From NCBI GenBank assembly GCA_902783935.1, contig CACZTA010000075.1, positions 1-7,097 on the forward strand: a stretch of DNA of 7,097 nucleotides. The letters run 5' to 3'. Position 1 is the stretch's first letter. Every line of letters starts with the position of its first letter. Below the pieces are notes generated by a model that saw nothing but the letters and a program-made list of their open reading frames with translations, was not told the DNA's origin and searched no databases. Both the position numbers and the translations under genes were made by a program. Positions 1-7,070 of this stretch are shown here, in pieces. The stretch comes from an uncultured Lachnospiraceae bacterium (GTDB lineage Bacteria > Bacillota > Clostridia > Lachnospirales > Lachnospiraceae).

Positions 1-1509
1 GAACGGTTTTATCTTTATACCCTGCTTTCGAGGCCTTCCGGGAGGCTTTATCTGTCTTTCAGCCGGACATCGGCGCAGGGGGAGAAGCTGAATCCTTCCT
101 ATCTGATTGACACCGTCTGCAGACTGTTTCCGGGGCTTGAGACGGAAGCAGACGTTGAAAGCGGCCCGCAGAGGATGCGGAGCGCCAGGCATCTCCTTGC
201 GGAAGGGCTGAGGGAGACAGGGCGGCAGCCGCTCCCGCCGGAACTGAAGGAGATGTATCTGTTTTACAGAGAGACACCGGAGTACGCGGAGTATACGGAG
301 AGGCTGCTCTCCGCGGCACTCGCAAAAAAGCCTGCGGACCGGCTCGGCCGGATGGCCGTCCGCCGCCTTTACGGGGAGAAGCTCCGGAATTCGGCGTCCA
401 GGCTGGAGACATTCTTCGGATGCGCCTTTGCTCATTTTCTTCAGTACGGGCTGCGCCTGAAGGAACGCCCCGAGTATGCCTTTACCGGACTGGACTTCGG
501 CACTGTGATGCACAGGGCCCTCGAGCTGTACGGAAACGGGATGAAAGGAAGAAAGCCCGCTGAATCCGGTATTCCGGAGGAAGAGCTTCTCCGGATGTCA
601 GACGCGGCAGTCGCTCAGGCGGTCCTTGAGACAGGGGCGGATTCCGCCCTGCATAATTCCGCCAGAGACGAGTACCTCATTACAAAAATGAAGCGGCTTA
701 TGGCAGCTTCCGCGAAAGCCCTGACAGAGCAGCTTGCAGCGGGGGAATTTGTGATCCGGGATACGGAAGAGGATTTCCGGGACTCCGGCAGGCTCGACGC
801 CCTGAACGTGGAACTGCCGGGCGGGTTCAGCATGGAACTGACGGGGCGCATCGACAGAATCGACACGTACGTGCGGGGGGATGCGGCCTATGTGAAGATT
901 ATTGATTATAAGACGGGGAGCATGAAATTTGACGCGGCGAAGATTTACCACGGCCTGCAGCTTCAGCTCGCCCTGTATATGAATGCCGCTTCGGAGATCC
1001 TTAAGAGGGAGGGCCTTCACCCGGTACCCGCAGGGATGTTTTATTACCGCGTACAGGATCCGGTTCTTTCCTGGAAGAGCGGGGAGAGCGACGGGGAACT
1101 GGCGGAACGGCGGCAGCGGGAGATGATCGGCTCCGGTGTCGTTCTCGGAGACAGGGCGGTCCTTGAAAAGATGGACCGGACTCTTTTTGGCGGAGGGAGA
1201 TCGAAGGTCATCCCGGCCGGAGTGAATAAGGACGGCAGCCTTTCGAAGTCTTCCCGGGTGCTGACAGAGGAGGATTTCCATACGGTCGGCGAATATGTCC
1301 GCAGGAAAATCCTGCAGGCAGGAGAAGCAATCATGAGCGGAAATGCGGAGATCAGTCCCTTCCGCATGGGGACGGAGACGGCATGCGACTTCTGCCCGTA
1401 CAGGGAGATCTGCGGGTTTGACAGACGGGTTCCGGGATTTGCGTGGAGAGAACTGGATAAGATGGACGAAGAGGCGGCGATCCGGCGGATGGAGGAGACA
1501 ATCAGATGA
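1..1509 (+). CDS. addB: ATP-dependent helicase/nuclease subunit B (AddB), 3' part; 5' end outside window
   Basis: The reading frame is open from base 1 and encodes 502 residues, roughly the C-terminal two fifths of AddB (about 1,160 residues in Bacillus subtilis). AddB pairs with AddA in the cytoplasmic helicase-nuclease that resects double-strand breaks and hands 3' tails to RecA. In this family its nuclease cuts the 5'-ended strand, and its degenerate helicase half reads Chi. Residues are counted from base 1. The first 50 or so match the end of the inactive helicase part (PSGRLYLSFS, then LNPSYLI). The RecB-type nuclease core is intact: GRIDRID with D285, IDYK with D302 and K304, and LQLQLALY with Q322. 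Four cysteines match the iron-sulfur clasp: C141 (FFGCAF) and C462, C465, C471 (CxxC-x5-C). The stop overlaps the addA start (ATGA), so the two are coupled. An internal ATG at 175 opens a 444-codon frame but is not the true start, because family homology continues upstream of it. Confidence 0.96.
   Translation, partial: ERFYLYTLLSRPSGRLYLSFSRTSAQGEKLNPSYLIDTVCRLFPGLETEADVESGPQRMRSARHLLAEGLRETGRQPLPPELKEMYLFYRETPEYAEYTERLLSAALAKKPADRLGRMAVRRLYGEKLRNSASRLETFFGCAFAHFLQYGLRLKERPEYAFTGLDFGTVMHRALELYGNGMKGRKPAESGIPEEELLRMSDAAVAQAVLETGADSALHNSARDEYLITKMKRLMAASAKALTEQLAAGEFVIRDTEEDFRDSGRLDALNVELPGGFSMELTGRIDRIDTYVRGDAAYVKIIDYKTGSMKFDAAKIYHGLQLQLALYMNAASEILKREGLHPVPAGMFYYRVQDPVLSWKSGESDGELAERRQREMIGSGVVLGDRAVLEKMDRTLFGGGRSKVIPAGVNKDGSLSKSSRVLTEEDFHTVGEYVRRKILQAGEAIMSGNAEISPFRMGTETACDFCPYREICGFDRRVPGFAWRELDKMDEEAAIRRMEETIR
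1491..1497 (+). promoter_or_regulatory. Ribosome binding site of addA inside the addB end
   Basis: GGAGGAG lies eight bases before the ATG at 1506, measured from AGGAG, within the last codons of addB. It supports ATG 1506 as the start. With the ATGA stop-start overlap it implies that ribosomes finishing addB can reinitiate on addA, which would keep the two subunits in step. Confidence 0.85.
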
Positions 1510-4500
1510 ACTGGACAGAAGAACAGAACCGCGTGATCACGGAGCGCGGCAGAAACCTGCTCGTGAGCGCGGCGGCGGGCAGCGGGAAAACTGCTGTTCT
1601 TACAGAGCGCATCATGGGCCTCATGACAGACCCGGTTCATCCGGCTGATATAGACAGGCTGCTGATCGTGACCTTTACGAGGGCGGCGGCAGGCGAGATG
1701 AAGGCGCGGATTATGAAGCGCATCGCGGACGCGAGGGAAGCTGATCCGGGAAATGAACACCTGGCAAGGCAGTCTGCTCTGATTCATCATGCCCAGATCA
1801 CCACGATCGACGGATTCTGCGCGTACGTTGTAAGGAGCTATGCGCACACGAGGGGGATTTCCCCTGATTTCCGGGTGGCTGATGAAGGGGAGCTGAAGCT
1901 GCTGATGCATGATACTGCGGAAACCGTTATCAGGGAAGCCTATGACGAGCTTGCTGCCGGGACATTTCCCGAGTTCGGGCTCTGCGTGGATTCCCTGACC
2001 GGGGACAGGACAGACGACCGGATCGAAGAGCTGGTCCTGCAGCTTTACCGCGAGTCGAGGAGTTTCCCGGACCCGGACGGCTGGCTGATGAAGTGTGCGG
2101 AAGAAGCGGGGGCGGAAGATCCGGAGAAAACAGACTGGATGCGGGAGTATCTCGCCGGAGCACGGGAAACGGCGGAAAGCGGGCTTTACTATGCCCGCCT
2201 GAATGTATCGCTCGCGTCTTCTCCTGACGGGCCGGCCCCGTATCTTACGACTGCGTCCGCAGAGCTTGAGCTGCTGAAAGCCCTGTCGGAAGGGGACAGC
2301 TATGAAGAGAACAGGCGGATCCTTGAGGAGGCGGAGATTCCTGTCCTCTCGAGAAAGAAAGCGTCCGCAGGGGAGAACCCTGACCTGCGGGACCGCTTTA
2401 AGAAGAACAGGAAAAGCGTGACCGATGCAATCCATGAGCTCCGCGGCCTGTTTTCGGTCCCGTACGACGCTGCATACGGGGACCTGCAGAAAAGCGGGAT
2501 CCCTGTCCGGGCGCTGATCAGGCTGGTTTTCTCTTTTGCCGGGCGGTACCGGACGGCAAAAGAAAACCGCGGAATAATGGATTATGCGGATCTTGAACAT
2601 CACGCGCTCGATATCCTCAGGGATGAAGACGGGAGGACGGAGGCGGCGAGGGAACTGGCGGATACGTTTGACGAAGTCATGGTGGACGAATACCAGGACA
2701 GCAATTACCTGCAGGAAGCTGTCCTGACGGCTGTGAGCCGGATTGAAGACGGCGTGCAGAATTATTTCTGCGTGGGCGACGTCAAACAGAGTATTTACAG
2801 CTTCAGGCAGGCGAGACCGGAGCTGTTTATGGAAAAATATGACCGGTATCCGGCACAGCCGGAGACGGGCGTGCGGATCGACCTTCACCGGAATTTCCGC
2901 TCCCGCCCCGAAGTGGTGGATGCTGTCAACACTGTTTTCCGGCAGATTATGCGGCGGGAGACGGGCGGCATCGATTATGACGATGATGCAGCGCTGGTCC
3001 GGGGCGCGGATTACCGCATCCCGGAATATGAGGCGGCAGAGCGCTGTGCGGAAACGAGGCCTTTTTCGCCGGAGCTGCTGCTCGTCTGTACGGATGAGCG
3101 GGACGAGGACGGAGAGGCGCTCCTCGGGGACCGGCTGTCCGGCACAAAGACGGAGGCAGAGGCGAGGGCGGTCGGACAGCGGATTCTGGAACTGACGGAG
3201 CGCGGGGTGCTGGAGGATGAGGAAACACATGAACTCCGCAGCGTGCAGTTCAGGGATATCGTGATCCTCATGCGCACGGTCTCGCGGGTATCGGATGTCT
3301 TTGTCAGCGTCCTGACGTCGATGCAGATCCCCGTCCACGCGGAGGTGAAAGGCGGGTACTTTGACGCGCCGGAGGTGCAGGCCGTCTTAAGCTTCCTGTC
3401 CGTCCTGGATAACCCTCTGGATGATATCGCACTCACTGCCGTGCTCCGGTCGCGGTTCGCGGAATTCAGCGCGGAAGAGCTGGCGATGGTCAGGACCGTC
3501 CCCGGGGCATCTGACTGGACGGGGTCGGAAGACAGGCGTTATCTGTCGGTTTATGACTCGCTCAGGCAGTACGGCGAGAGCGGGGAGGACGCCGGCCTGC
3601 GGGAACGCGTGCGCCGCTTTCTCGCTTATGCGGATGACCTCCGCCGCGCCGCTGCTGAGATTCCCCTGCACGAGCTTGTCTACCGGATGGTGACGGAGAC
3701 CGGCTTTTTCGATTATGCTTCCGCCATGCCGGGAGGCGCGCAGCGGGTGCTGAACCTCACGATGCTTGTGGACCAGGCGGCCGCATTTGAAAATACAAGT
3801 TATGTAGGTCTTTTCAATTTTGTCCGCTATATACGGAATCTCCGGAAACAGGAGAGCGATCTGGATGAGCGCAGTACCGCGGAGGCCGGCGGGGATGTCG
3901 TACGGATTATGACGGTCCACAAGAGCAAAGGCCTGGAGTTTCCCGTCGTCTTCCTAGCCGGCAGTGCCAGACGGTTTAACCGGCGCAGCCTGAATGCCTC
4001 CGTGACGGTCCATCCGGGTTTTGGCGTCGGAGCGGTTTATGTGGATCCGGTGAGGAGAGTAAAAAAAGATACAATCAAGGGAAAGGCGATCCGGCAGAGA
4101 ATGCTGCGGGATTCCGCGGGCGAGGAGCTCCGGCTCCTCTATGTGGCCATGACGAGAGCGCGGCAGAAGCTGATTATCAGCGGGACGATACAGGACGAAG
4201 AAGCCCTCGGGGATAAAGATCTGATGGTGCCGCTTGATGAGGAGAAGCTGCCGGCAGGGTGGATCAGGCAGGCGACTTCCTGCCTTGACTGGCTGATCCC
4301 GGCTGTCCTCAGGGACGGGCGCCGGGCAGAACAGGAGCAGAGGCCCGCTGTATTCCGTGTGGTGACGGTTCCACCGTCCGCGCTTGTACGGGAAGAGGTC
4401 CGTGCAGGGATCAGTGCGGAGGAAGCTGCGGCCGGACTGAGGCGCCTCCGCCCGGGAGACGTTGCGGATGCGGAGACGCGGCAGATGCTGCAGGAAAGAT

Positions 4501-5231
4501 TTTCTTTCCGTTATCCGTATGAAGGCAGGGAACTGATCCCGGTGGAACTGTCTGTCTCGGAACTGAAGCACGGCAGCTTTTCCACTGAAGCGGAAGAAGG
4601 GAACGTTCCGGAGCCCGTGATGCTGTATGAAAGCGGGAGCGGAGAGGATTCCTGCGTGCCCGGATTTATCCGTCCGTCCGAAGAAGAGAAACCTGCTCTG
4701 GCCGGAGCGGCCAGGGGGACGGCCTTCCACCGCGTCATGGAGCTTCTGGATTTCAGGACGCCGGCCGGCTGTGAAGGGAAAAGCATCACGGAAAAGACTG
4801 CGGAACAGATGGATGCGTTTGTCAGGGACGGGCGCCTGAAGAAAGAGGAGGCGGAAGCGGTATCCCCGGAAGAAGTGAAAGCATTTCTGGAATCGGATGT
4901 GGGCAGACGGATGGCTGCTGCGCAGGAGCGGGGACAGCTTTACCGGGAGCAGCCGTTTGTGATTGAGATGCCGGCGTCCGCGATCCGCCCCGGATGGCCG
5001 GAGGAAGAGACTGTCTGTGTACAGGGTATCGTGGATGCGTTCTTCTATGAAGACGGGGATCTGATTCTTCTGGATTATAAGACAGACCGCGTGAAAGACG
5101 CTACAGAACTCGTGAAACGATACAGAATCCAGCTGGAATCCTATAAAAAAGCGCTTGAACAGGCCTCCGGCAGAAGGGTAAGGGAGAGCCATATCTGGTC
5201 GTTCAGCCTCGGTGCGGATGCGATTTTATAG
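1506..5231 (+). CDS. addA: ATP-dependent helicase/nuclease subunit A (AddA)
   Basis: This is a complete 1,241-residue UvrD-like superfamily 1A helicase with a C-terminal RecB-type nuclease, close to the 1,232 residues of B. subtilis AddA. It is the 3'-5' motor of AddAB, and its nuclease cuts the 3'-ended strand until Chi. Motifs in order: Q-motif NWTEEQ (2-7); Walker A AAAGSGKT (22-29, K28); motif Ia VTFTRAAAGEM (55-65); Walker B/motif II VDEYQD (393-398); motif III GDVKQSIYSFRQ (424-435); motif IV RNFRSRPE (462-469); motif V TVHKSKGLEFP (803-813); motif VI RLLYVAMTRAR (876-886). The nuclease shows RGTAFH (H1075), D1177 in GIVDAFF, D1190 and K1192 in LLDYK, and Q1209/Y1213 in QLESY. No frameshift or missing key residue was seen. 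It follows addB with a 4-base overlap. The next gene has its own promoter, so addA probably ends this operon, although I see no convincing terminator hairpin after the stop. Confidence 0.98.
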   Translation: MNWTEEQNRVITERGRNLLVSAAAGSGKTAVLTERIMGLMTDPVHPADIDRLLIVTFTRAAAGEMKARIMKRIADAREADPGNEHLARQSALIHHAQITTIDGFCAYVVRSYAHTRGISPDFRVADEGELKLLMHDTAETVIREAYDELAAGTFPEFGLCVDSLTGDRTDDRIEELVLQLYRESRSFPDPDGWLMKCAEEAGAEDPEKTDWMREYLAGARETAESGLYYARLNVSLASSPDGPAPYLTTASAELELLKALSEGDSYEENRRILEEAEIPVLSRKKASAGENPDLRDRFKKNRKSVTDAIHELRGLFSVPYDAAYGDLQKSGIPVRALIRLVFSFAGRYRTAKENRGIMDYADLEHHALDILRDEDGRTEAARELADTFDEVMVDEYQDSNYLQEAVLTAVSRIEDGVQNYFCVGDVKQSIYSFRQARPELFMEKYDRYPAQPETGVRIDLHRNFRSRPEVVDAVNTVFRQIMRRETGGIDYDDDAALVRGADYRIPEYEAAERCAETRPFSPELLLVCTDERDEDGEALLGDRLSGTKTEAEARAVGQRILELTERGVLEDEETHELRSVQFRDIVILMRTVSRVSDVFVSVLTSMQIPVHAEVKGGYFDAPEVQAVLSFLSVLDNPLDDIALTAVLRSRFAEFSAEELAMVRTVPGASDWTGSEDRRYLSVYDSLRQYGESGEDAGLRERVRRFLAYADDLRRAAAEIPLHELVYRMVTETGFFDYASAMPGGAQRVLNLTMLVDQAAAFENTSYVGLFNFVRYIRNLRKQESDLDERSTAEAGGDVVRIMTVHKSKGLEFPVVFLAGSARRFNRRSLNASVTVHPGFGVGAVYVDPVRRVKKDTIKGKAIRQRMLRDSAGEELRLLYVAMTRARQKLIISGTIQDEEALGDKDLMVPLDEEKLPAGWIRQATSCLDWLIPAVLRDGRRAEQEQRPAVFRVVTVPPSALVREEVRAGISAEEAAAGLRRLRPGDVADAETRQMLQERFSFRYPYEGRELIPVELSVSELKHGSFSTEAEEGNVPEPVMLYESGSGEDSCVPGFIRPSEEEKPALAGAARGTAFHRVMELLDFRTPAGCEGKSITEKTAEQMDAFVRDGRLKKEEAEAVSPEEVKAFLESDVGRRMAAAQERGQLYREQPFVIEMPASAIRPGWPEEETVCVQGIVDAFFYEDGDLILLDYKTDRVKDATELVKRYRIQLESYKKALEQASGRRVRESHIWSFSLGADAIL

Positions 5232-5239
5232 TTTTTTAA

Positions 5240-5267
5240 TTGCATTTTCCGTGAATTCAAGTATAAT
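5240..5267 (+). promoter_or_regulatory. Sigma-A promoter of the DUF1002 gene
   Basis: A -35 element TTGCAT (5240-5245; four of six consensus bases, TTGACA) is followed by a 16-base spacer and a perfect -10 TATAAT (5262-5267). It sits in the AT-rich gap nine bases after the addA stop. Transcription would begin near 5274, giving a leader of about 47 bases before the ATG at 5322. This is a prediction from consensus; no operator was recognised around it. Confidence 0.7.
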
Positions 5268-5321
5268 TGCCCCGTACCTACATTTTGAGGAAGACAATCA
5301 TTTTCACCGGAGGCTGTGCTT

Positions 5322-6227
5322 ATGCAAAGCAGAATTGCAGCCATGCTGATGGCTGCCTTTACGGGTATGGCAGCGATGCTCGCACCGGAGGGCATGGTTA
5401 TAAAAGAAGGAAATACGCCATATGTGACCCTGGGAGATGATCTCACGGAAGAACAGACGGAATCTGTCCTCGGGATGCTGGAGCTGGAAGAAGACCATCT
5501 GACGGAAGATACCGTGGAAGTCCTGACAGCTGAAGAGGAGCAGGTGTATACGGACGGACATCCGGAGCTGACGGAAGGATCGATCATTTCCTGCTCGGTC
5601 AGAGCGAGGGAGACAGGGGAAGGAATCGGAGTCGAGACGGTCAATATTACCGGTTCCGTACCCGAAATGTATATCAATTCACTCGCCACATGCGGGATGG
5701 CGGACGCGGATGTCCGGTTTGCCTCTCCGGAAGAGGATCCCGGCCTGTCCGGCGTACTCAGCGCCATGAAAGCGTACTCCAAGATGAACGGATATGCACT
5801 CGAACCGGACGTCGTACAGATGGCGACGAGGGAGCTGATCCTGCAGCGCAACATAGCCGCAGAATCCGGAGACGGGATCGCAGCGGCGGTGTTCACAGGA
5901 CTTCTGAAGCGCGTTGTTCTGACGAATAAGATGGAAGAGTTCTCGTCAATCCGTTATGCTGCCACGGATATCGCCAGACAGATGAAGCTCGGGATCAGGG
6001 ATGAAGACATCACGGAAATCAGTTCCCTGATGGGGGAGATCCTGACGCTGAATCCGGACGTGAAGGCGGTGATGCTGCAGTCCGATCCGGTCTATGAGCC
6101 CGCCAGGCAGCAGCATCTGGATCTGACGGATTACGGGATTGATCTTGAAAATGACGGGACGTTTTTCGAAAAGCTGAGGGCGTTCTTTGCAAAGCACATG
6201 GAAGAATCGGTTGCGGAGTCAATGTGA
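5322..6227 (+). CDS. DUF1002 family protein, function unknown
   Basis: It encodes 301 residues from ATG 5322. That start is chosen because GGAGG at 5309-5313 stands eight bases upstream; the GTG at 5316 is in frame but only two bases from it. After a short hydrophobic N-terminus (about residues 5-21, with one positive charge, R4) the protein reads PYVTLGDDLTEEQ (33-45), the family's characteristic opening. Further family-like stretches are the glycine/threonine strand GIGVETVNIT (101-110), MYINSLATCGMADADV (116-131) and GVLSAMKAY (144-152). The rest looks helical. DUF1002 proteins are found in Firmicutes, usually with a signal peptide; no biochemical role is established. The N-terminus could be a weak signal peptide or anchor, but proline after A21 makes a cleavage site there unlikely and I cannot place one. 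The C-terminal third is acidic and ends without a membrane anchor. Its own promoter separates it from addBA, so proximity is not evidence of a repair role. Confidence 0.85.
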   Translation: MQSRIAAMLMAAFTGMAAMLAPEGMVIKEGNTPYVTLGDDLTEEQTESVLGMLELEEDHLTEDTVEVLTAEEEQVYTDGHPELTEGSIISCSVRARETGEGIGVETVNITGSVPEMYINSLATCGMADADVRFASPEEDPGLSGVLSAMKAYSKMNGYALEPDVVQMATRELILQRNIAAESGDGIAAAVFTGLLKRVVLTNKMEEFSSIRYAATDIARQMKLGIRDEDITEISSLMGEILTLNPDVKAVMLQSDPVYEPARQQHLDLTDYGIDLENDGTFFEKLRAFFAKHMEESVAESM

Positions 6228-6277
6228 AAATTCACAGTACACAGGGAACAATTCAGCGGGGAAATGTGCATTTTTAC

Positions 6278-6287
6278 TAAACGTTTA
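6278..6287. repeat. 10-bp perfect palindrome with central CpG
   Basis: TAAACGTTTA is identical to its own reverse complement. A central CpG inside an AT-rich palindrome is the shape of operators bound by LacI-family regulators, including CcpA catabolite sites. The outer positions of a CcpA site do not match here (AC and TG flank the core where TG and CA are expected). A 10-base palindrome can also occur by chance, so a regulatory role is only a possibility. Confidence 0.3.
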
Positions 6288-6363
6288 TGCGGAGTTCATG
6301 ATTTGTTCATATGCCCGCTGTAGACTGGGTTAAAGTCAGAAAGACGAATGATAAACGCCATAA

Positions 6364-6388
6364 TGTGAGGAGACTCACACCGATTTTT
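6364..6388 (+). terminator. Candidate intrinsic terminator: 6-bp stem, GAGA tetraloop, five T
   Basis: TGTGAG (6364-6369) pairs fully with CTCACA (6374-6379) around a GAGA loop, a stable GNRA-type tetraloop. After CCGA comes TTTTT (6384-6388). The orientation suits ending the DUF1002 transcript 137 bases after its stop codon. The stem is short and the T run is four bases away from it, so efficiency may be modest. Alternatively it could be the 3' end of a small RNA. Confidence 0.5.
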
Positions 6389-6398
6389 CATAATAATC

Positions 6399-6437
6399 GC
6401 CCCGGCAGGAAACCAACTGTCGGGGCACTCCTCTTTT
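6399..6437 (+). terminator. GC-rich 10-bp hairpin, possible second terminator
   Basis: GCCCCGGCAG (6399-6408) pairs with CTGTCGGGGC (6417-6426) over ten positions, one of them a G-U pair, around an 8-base loop GAAACCAA. The stem is strong, but the following ACTCCTCTTTT is only partly T-rich. It could be a backup terminator of the DUF1002 unit placed ten bases after the first hairpin's T run, or a structural element of a leader RNA if transcription of the next gene begins upstream. Confidence 0.5.
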
Positions 6438-6445
6438 GGGACAGA

Positions 6446-6474
6446 TTGCCTTTTCCAACGCGATGTGGTAATCT
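6446..6474 (+). promoter_or_regulatory. Weak candidate promoter of the reverse rubrerythrin gene
   Basis: TTGCCT (6446-6451) is followed after 17 bases by TAATCT (6469-6474), with TGG directly before it acting as a possible extended -10 element. The -10 match is only three of six. An alternative -10, GATAAT at 6494-6499 (five of six), lacks a good -35 at normal spacing. I saw no convincing PerR or Fur box next to either candidate, although such genes are often under peroxide control. Confidence 0.3.
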
Positions 6475-6514
6475 TGGGGTAGTCACGAAGAGTGATAATT
6501 TTTGGAAAAAAGAA

Positions 6515-6520
6515 AAGGAG
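6515..6520 (+). promoter_or_regulatory. Ribosome binding site fixing the reverse rubrerythrin start
   Basis: AAGGAG stands seven bases before ATG 6528, in a purine-rich and otherwise A-rich, unstructured stretch favourable for initiation. It rules out the upstream in-frame GTG at 6492, which would add a lysine-rich dozen residues outside the rubredoxin fold. Confidence 0.88.
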
Positions 6521-6527
6521 AAAAAAC

Positions 6528-7070
6528 ATGGCAAAGTGGGTATGTAATGTCTGTGGTTATGTACATGAAGGCGACGCTGCTCCGGAAGCATGTCCGGTCT
6601 GCAAGGCTCCGGCATCCAAATTCACGAAGCAGAGTGAAGAGATGACATGGGCAGCCGAGCATGTTGTCGGCGTTGCATCTGATGTACCGGATGATATTAA
6701 AGAAGACCTTCGCGCAAACTTCACGGGCGAATGCTCCGAAGTCGGCATGTATCTGGCGATGGCGCGCGTCGCTTTCCGCGAAGGCTATCCGGAAATCGGC
6801 CTTTACTGGGAAAAGGCTGCTTACGAAGAAGCTGAACATGCTGCCAAGTTTGCGGAACTTCTCGGCGAAGTCCTGACAGACAGCACGAAGAAGAACCTGC
6901 AGATGAGAGTCGAAGCCGAGAACGGCGCGACAGCAGGCAAGACAGATCTGGCGAAGAGAGCGAAAGCGTTGAACCTCGATGCGATCCATGATACAGTTCA
7001 TGAGATGGCACGCGACGAGGCAAGACACGGCAAGGCATTCAAGGGCCTGCTGGAGAGATACTTCGGATAA
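6528..7070 (+). CDS. Reverse rubrerythrin (rubredoxin-first, diiron peroxidase)
   Basis: It encodes 180 residues. The N-terminal rubredoxin-like domain (about 1-35) carries C6xxC9 and C22xxC25, which hold one iron. It is followed by a four-helix ferritin-like domain (about 55-180). Likely diiron ligands are glutamates near E68/E71, E101xxH104 (EEAEH), E129 or E131, E159, and E164xxH167 (DEARH); the exact set is inferred. In classical rubrerythrin the rubredoxin part is C-terminal; the swapped order here defines reverse rubrerythrins, described in Clostridium acetobutylicum as terminal NADH peroxidases that reduce hydrogen peroxide, and oxygen, through an NADH:rubredoxin oxidoreductase in the cytoplasm. 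No such reductase gene is in the window. Codon use differs from the upstream genes: arginine is only CGC or AGA and glycine is nearly all GGC, suggesting high expression. It appears monocistronic at its 5' side; what follows is cut by the window end. Confidence 0.96.
   Translation: MAKWVCNVCGYVHEGDAAPEACPVCKAPASKFTKQSEEMTWAAEHVVGVASDVPDDIKEDLRANFTGECSEVGMYLAMARVAFREGYPEIGLYWEKAAYEEAEHAAKFAELLGEVLTDSTKKNLQMRVEAENGATAGKTDLAKRAKALNLDAIHDTVHEMARDEARHGKAFKGLLERYFG

Larger units (their letters stand above)
6228..6527. other. 300-base intergenic region between the DUF1002 and reverse rubrerythrin genes
   Basis: No supported gene lies here. It is more AT-rich than the flanking genes and contains, in order: a palindrome TAAACGTTTA at 6278-6287; a repeated GTTCAT at 6294-6299 and 6305-6310; a small hairpin with a T run at 6364-6388; a GC-rich hairpin at 6399-6426; a weak promoter candidate at 6446-6474; and the ribosome binding site of the next gene. 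A 78-codon frame from ATG 6311 runs across the region into the rubrerythrin gene, but it has no visible ribosome binding site and translates straight through the hairpins, so I do not call it. Confidence 0.8.

Noticed and set aside
1044..3338. 764-codon open frame on the minus strand
   Set aside because: It runs antisense across the 3' end of addB and half of addA, both firmly identified by motifs. Its arginine-, proline- and histidine-rich translation has no family features, and it is explained by the GC-rich codon pattern of the real genes.
3954..5192. 412-codon open frame on the minus strand
   Set aside because: It is antisense to the helicase C-terminal and nuclease parts of addA and has the same arginine/proline/histidine-rich composition. 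It is a shadow of the true frame.
5205..5240. Terminator after addA, suggested by TTTTTT at 5232-5237
   Set aside because: I could find no stem of useful length immediately upstream of the T run, so it is treated as part of the AT-rich promoter region.
6294..6310. Direct repeat of GTTCAT with 11-base period
   Set aside because: Two copies of a six-base word, one helical turn apart, could be a binding site but are easily explained by chance; nothing else supports it.
6380..6500. Possible PerR or Fur box among the AT-rich words (CATAATAAT, GATAATTTT)
   Set aside because: No 15-base or longer inverted repeat of the expected form is present; the matches are half-sites at best.
6311..6547. 78-codon + strand open frame leading into the rubrerythrin gene
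   Set aside because: There is no ribosome binding site before ATG 6311, it reads straight through two hairpins, it overlaps the rubrerythrin start out of frame, and its lysine/arginine-rich product resembles no family I know.
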